Shown here: piece by piece, positions 32,148 to 34,118 of the stretch | Layout of the letters: every line of letters starts with the position of its first letter | Position numbering within the stretch: the stretch's first letter is position 1 | Source of the DNA: Symsagittifera roscoffensis | Lineage: Eukaryota; Xenacoelomorpha; Acoela; Convolutidae | Assembly: GCF_963678635.1 (NCBI RefSeq) | Contig: NW_026970871.1 | Span: forward strand, 1 to 34,118 | Reading direction: 5' to 3' | Length of the DNA: 34,118 bases | Position numbers and translations under genes: made by a program | The notes under the pieces: model-generated | What the model was told of the DNA's origin: nothing | Database searches by the model: none | Seen by the model: only the letters and a program-made list of their open reading frames with translations

Positions 32148-32692
32148 AAAATTTTTATTCTGAACAATGATCCCGACACCTCACAACTCCCTCTAAACAC
32201 AAATTTTGTATTTGCAACCCAATCAATTCAAAACGAGTATTGCGCCCAAATGCTCGACAATGCCCCTCCCCACATCCATGTTTTCATCGAACTAACAAAA
32301 GATTGTGTCGACGTAAGGAACACGATGACTTCAACCATTTTCGTTGTACCTTCTCTACTCTCATCTTTCAAACATCTAATATTGGATTGCAATAAATTTC
32401 ACCTATCGGGACCCCAGATTGAAAAATTAAAAATTGCTGTCAACTACAACAATTCTATTAACAACTCAACTGACATTGGTGGTGCTTCTCTAGGAAGAAG
32501 ATTGCCACAAGTTTGCTTTGCTTCACAAACTTGATCCATTCAAACTCAGACTGTTTTAATCACTAATGTAACAATTAATATTTTGAATGGTGATAATGCC
32601 GCCGAGTTTTCTAAAATTATTGATATAGTTTTGAGTGCGTATGGTCGTTTAGCGATTGATTCAAGTACTTTACTTGTTAAACTTAAAATGTA
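32133..32692 (+). pseudogene. Unrecognised plus-strand Polinton gene with one in-frame TGA
   Basis: One frame stays open from 32133 to TAA at 32690-32692 except for TGA at 32532-32534. The segment after the stop is clearly coding-like (51 codons with ITNVTINILNGDNAAEF). The first in-frame ATG is 32250, but coding-like sequence (LNNDPDTSQLPLNTNFVF) starts earlier, near 32164, so it may be the 3' part of the PC4-like gene separated by a shift. Sequence is rich in beta-branched residues and Asn, as in virion proteins, but I recognise no family. It ends tail-to-tail about 100 bp from the protease. Confidence 0.45.
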
Positions 32693-32795
32693 AAAGAAAT
32701 CTAAATTCTGAAAACGGTTTTTTAGAGCCTGTGATAACGCCTGAGGCAAAGGTTCTAGCAACCATAAACCATGTTTTTTTTTAAGTTATAACTCA

Positions 32796-33041
32796 TTAAA
32801 GAAATGGATCAGTTTCACAAAGAGGATCTGCAAAAAAGATTTGACCACCAGCTTGAGCAAACAGTGACCAATGAGTTCCTGGCTGGTCTGAGTTTGATGC
32901 GTTCACTATCATAAAAGTATTGTCGCGTTTGAATATTGTAGTAAATGCTAAGTTAGCGGGAAAAAAGCCGCGAAATCGATGTTTCAAATGCTTGCATCGG
33001 TTAATAAGCTCAGTAATCTGCAAATTGTCCATTTTTTTCAC
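32796..33041 (-). pseudogene. pro: Adenain-like (C5) maturation cysteine protease, truncated
   Basis: The frame of 81 residues starts at ATG 33041 and ends at TAA 32796-32798. It contains the block FMIVNASNSDQPGTHW with the catalytic His57 and then IFFADPLCE with Asp72. This is the first half of the adenovirus/Polinton C5 protease that trims capsid precursors. The second half, with the catalytic Cys and oxyanion residues, is absent. Only 100 bp remain before the convergent gene, and no frame there shows it. Family members are about 150-200 residues, so it is truncated by deletion or early stop. It starts four bases after the capsid gene stop. Confidence 0.75.
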
Positions 33042-33045
33042 CGAT

Positions 33046-34118
33046 TCAATTCATTAGAGTGTTTTTAGCTATTTTTCTATCGGAACGCACGTAAAGTGTT
33101 GATGCACGCTCTCCCATGAAAAGTAACTCTACATTTTCCCCTAGTGTTGCATCAAACTTCAGTTCTACTGAAATGGTGCAATTGGTCAATTCAAGATGAA
33201 TAAAGTCATGTGAAGCCTCCTGAGTAGATGTGAGATCAAATGACATTATATAATGATCGCGATAATTAGCCAAATTGATTCCATGACTACTGTTAAAACA
33301 AAGTCTAGAGCTTCCAATGTGTTATAGTATGTTCTTTTGTTATCAGTCGTTGACACTGGAGCTACTGCAAAGGGTAGACCATTTTGGTAAACAATGATTT
33401 CATTCTGCTGAAATTTTTGATATTGGAACGGATTTGTTCGGTTAGTTTCTTCCCAGGTATGCTGTATTTGAGCTCATTGCCAAAATCAATCGACGAACTG
33501 GCTCTTTGGCAAAAACGTCTTCTTGTCGCCAGCTTTGCACACCAGTTGTGGCCAAAAAAGTTCTTGGTAACACTTCAATATAATTGTATATTGCGGGTGT
33601 TTTCAACAGAGTTTTTTCTATCGACGATAGCACAAAATCGGTTACTGACATTTTGCGCACATATAGGCTAGCCTCAGTGATTTCAACTCGGTAATGTTTA
33701 TCTCTATGCTCAGACATGATAACAAAGTCATTAGGAGATCGTCTCAGAGAAAGTCTTATTGTAACACTGCTGATAAGATGTTTGTCAGATGATAAAAAAT
33801 CACAAGCAATTTTACCAAATAAACGGAGTTTGATTGATGCAGCTACGATTTGCTTACGTTCAGCGACATCTTCAGCTAGCCCATTAGCACCATCAATACC
33901 TGATGGATTATCTTCATAATAATAACCTTGACAAGCAAGCCATGTTTCTTTGCATCATTACCATGTGAAAATTCGGTCTCAATGAAACACTTATGGGCAA
34001 AATTGGCATTGGTTGTTGTAATTTTTTCTCCATTCAAGGACATTGTGCATTCGGAAAATAAAGATGAAAGTGGATTATTAACCAAATATGGGGTGTCTCG
34101 TTGTGCTGCCTCTGTAGC
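33046..34118 (-). pseudogene. MCP: Major capsid protein (double jelly-roll), broken, partial at edge
   Basis: This builds the icosahedral shell in relatives. The frame is open at the window edge and shows the N-terminal capsid block NNPLSSLFSECTMSLNG and FIETEFSHGNDAKK (33876-34118). A second frame (33442 to about 34034) carries ITEASLYVRKMSV, AIYNYIEVLPRTF and RLILAMSSNTAYLG. A third (33046-33273) carries the C-terminal strand block LTNCTISVELKFDATL and SDRKIAKN. These are characteristic of the Polinton major capsid proteins often annotated as F54H12.2-like. At least two frameshifts (in 33876-34034 and 33273-33442) break it. The gene starts beyond the window. Antisense frames (33384-33671, 33716-33919) are shadows. 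Confidence 0.85.

Larger units (their letters stand above)
24063..34118. mobile_element. Decayed Polinton/Maverick (adintovirus-type) DNA element, right part outside window
   Basis: Three hallmark genes of the family occur together: protein-primed type B DNA polymerase (24063-28864), adenain-type protease (32796-33041) and major capsid protein (33046 to the edge). Two unrecognised genes and a PC4-like frame lie between them. Packaging ATPase, RVE-type integrase, minor capsid protein and terminal repeats were not seen. Left and right ends are not defined. All large genes carry stops or shifts, so this is a fossil copy. Confidence 0.85.

Noticed and set aside
4277-32534. Recoding of TGA as sense, because several otherwise open frames are broken by a single TGA (4277, 28655, 28781, 32532).
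   Set aside because: TAA and TAG also break the same genes (28328, 27064, 25705, 24554) together with frameshifts. Ordinary decay explains all of them.

Overview
The window is nuclear DNA from an invertebrate-like metazoan. It is AT-rich, has introns with GT-AG borders and an AATAAA signal, and is filled with eukaryotic mobile elements. No bacterial operons, rRNA, tRNA or CRISPR array were seen. I cannot name the species or phylum.

Left edge (1-1138): a probable last exon of a host gene on the minus strand (322-603), encoding a coiled-coil tail, followed by unassigned intron-like sequence.

1139-19499: a very large (18.4 kb) Ty3/gypsy-type LTR retroelement on the minus strand. It has two direct LTRs of about 385-390 bp that start TG and end CA (the last A survives in both), a matching 4-bp target duplication (TAGT), a PBS-like site next to the 5' LTR and a purine-rich tract next to the 3' LTR. 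Read 5' to 3' (high to low coordinates) it holds a 1.8-kb leader, decayed gag with a zinc-knuckle remnant and an N/R/S-rich tail, aspartic protease (DSGA), reverse transcriptase, RNase H, integrase (HHCC and DDE), a Ser/Pro-rich frame, a candidate envelope-like frame with a membrane segment, an acidic frame, and a 376-codon frame broken by a single stop. A 579-bp foldback element and a 183-bp tandem duplication sit in its 3' non-coding part. Most frames carry frameshifts, so the copy is dead or dying.

19500-22770: a 1.18-kb spacer, then a second, 5'-truncated-out copy of the same family in the opposite orientation, of which only the 5' LTR and leader remain. The two copies form a head-to-head imperfect palindrome with arms of about 2.1 kb.

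22771-24060: mostly unassigned sequence with one small inverted-repeat (MITE-like) element at 23464-23603.

24063-34118: a decayed Polinton/Maverick (adintovirus-type) DNA element that runs off the right edge. It holds a protein-primed type B DNA polymerase on the minus strand (24063-28864) with N-terminal C2H2 zinc fingers and two well-supported spliceosomal introns. Next come an unrecognised minus-strand gene ending in an NLS-like basic tail (30520-31238), plus-strand frames that include a PC4/p15-like domain (31622-32692), a truncated adenain-type cysteine protease (32796-33041), and the 3' part of the double-jelly-roll major capsid protein (33046 to the edge). Multiple stops and frameshifts show that this copy cannot make virions or replicate itself as it stands. 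Packaging ATPase, Polinton integrase, minor capsid protein and terminal repeats were not seen and may lie to the right.
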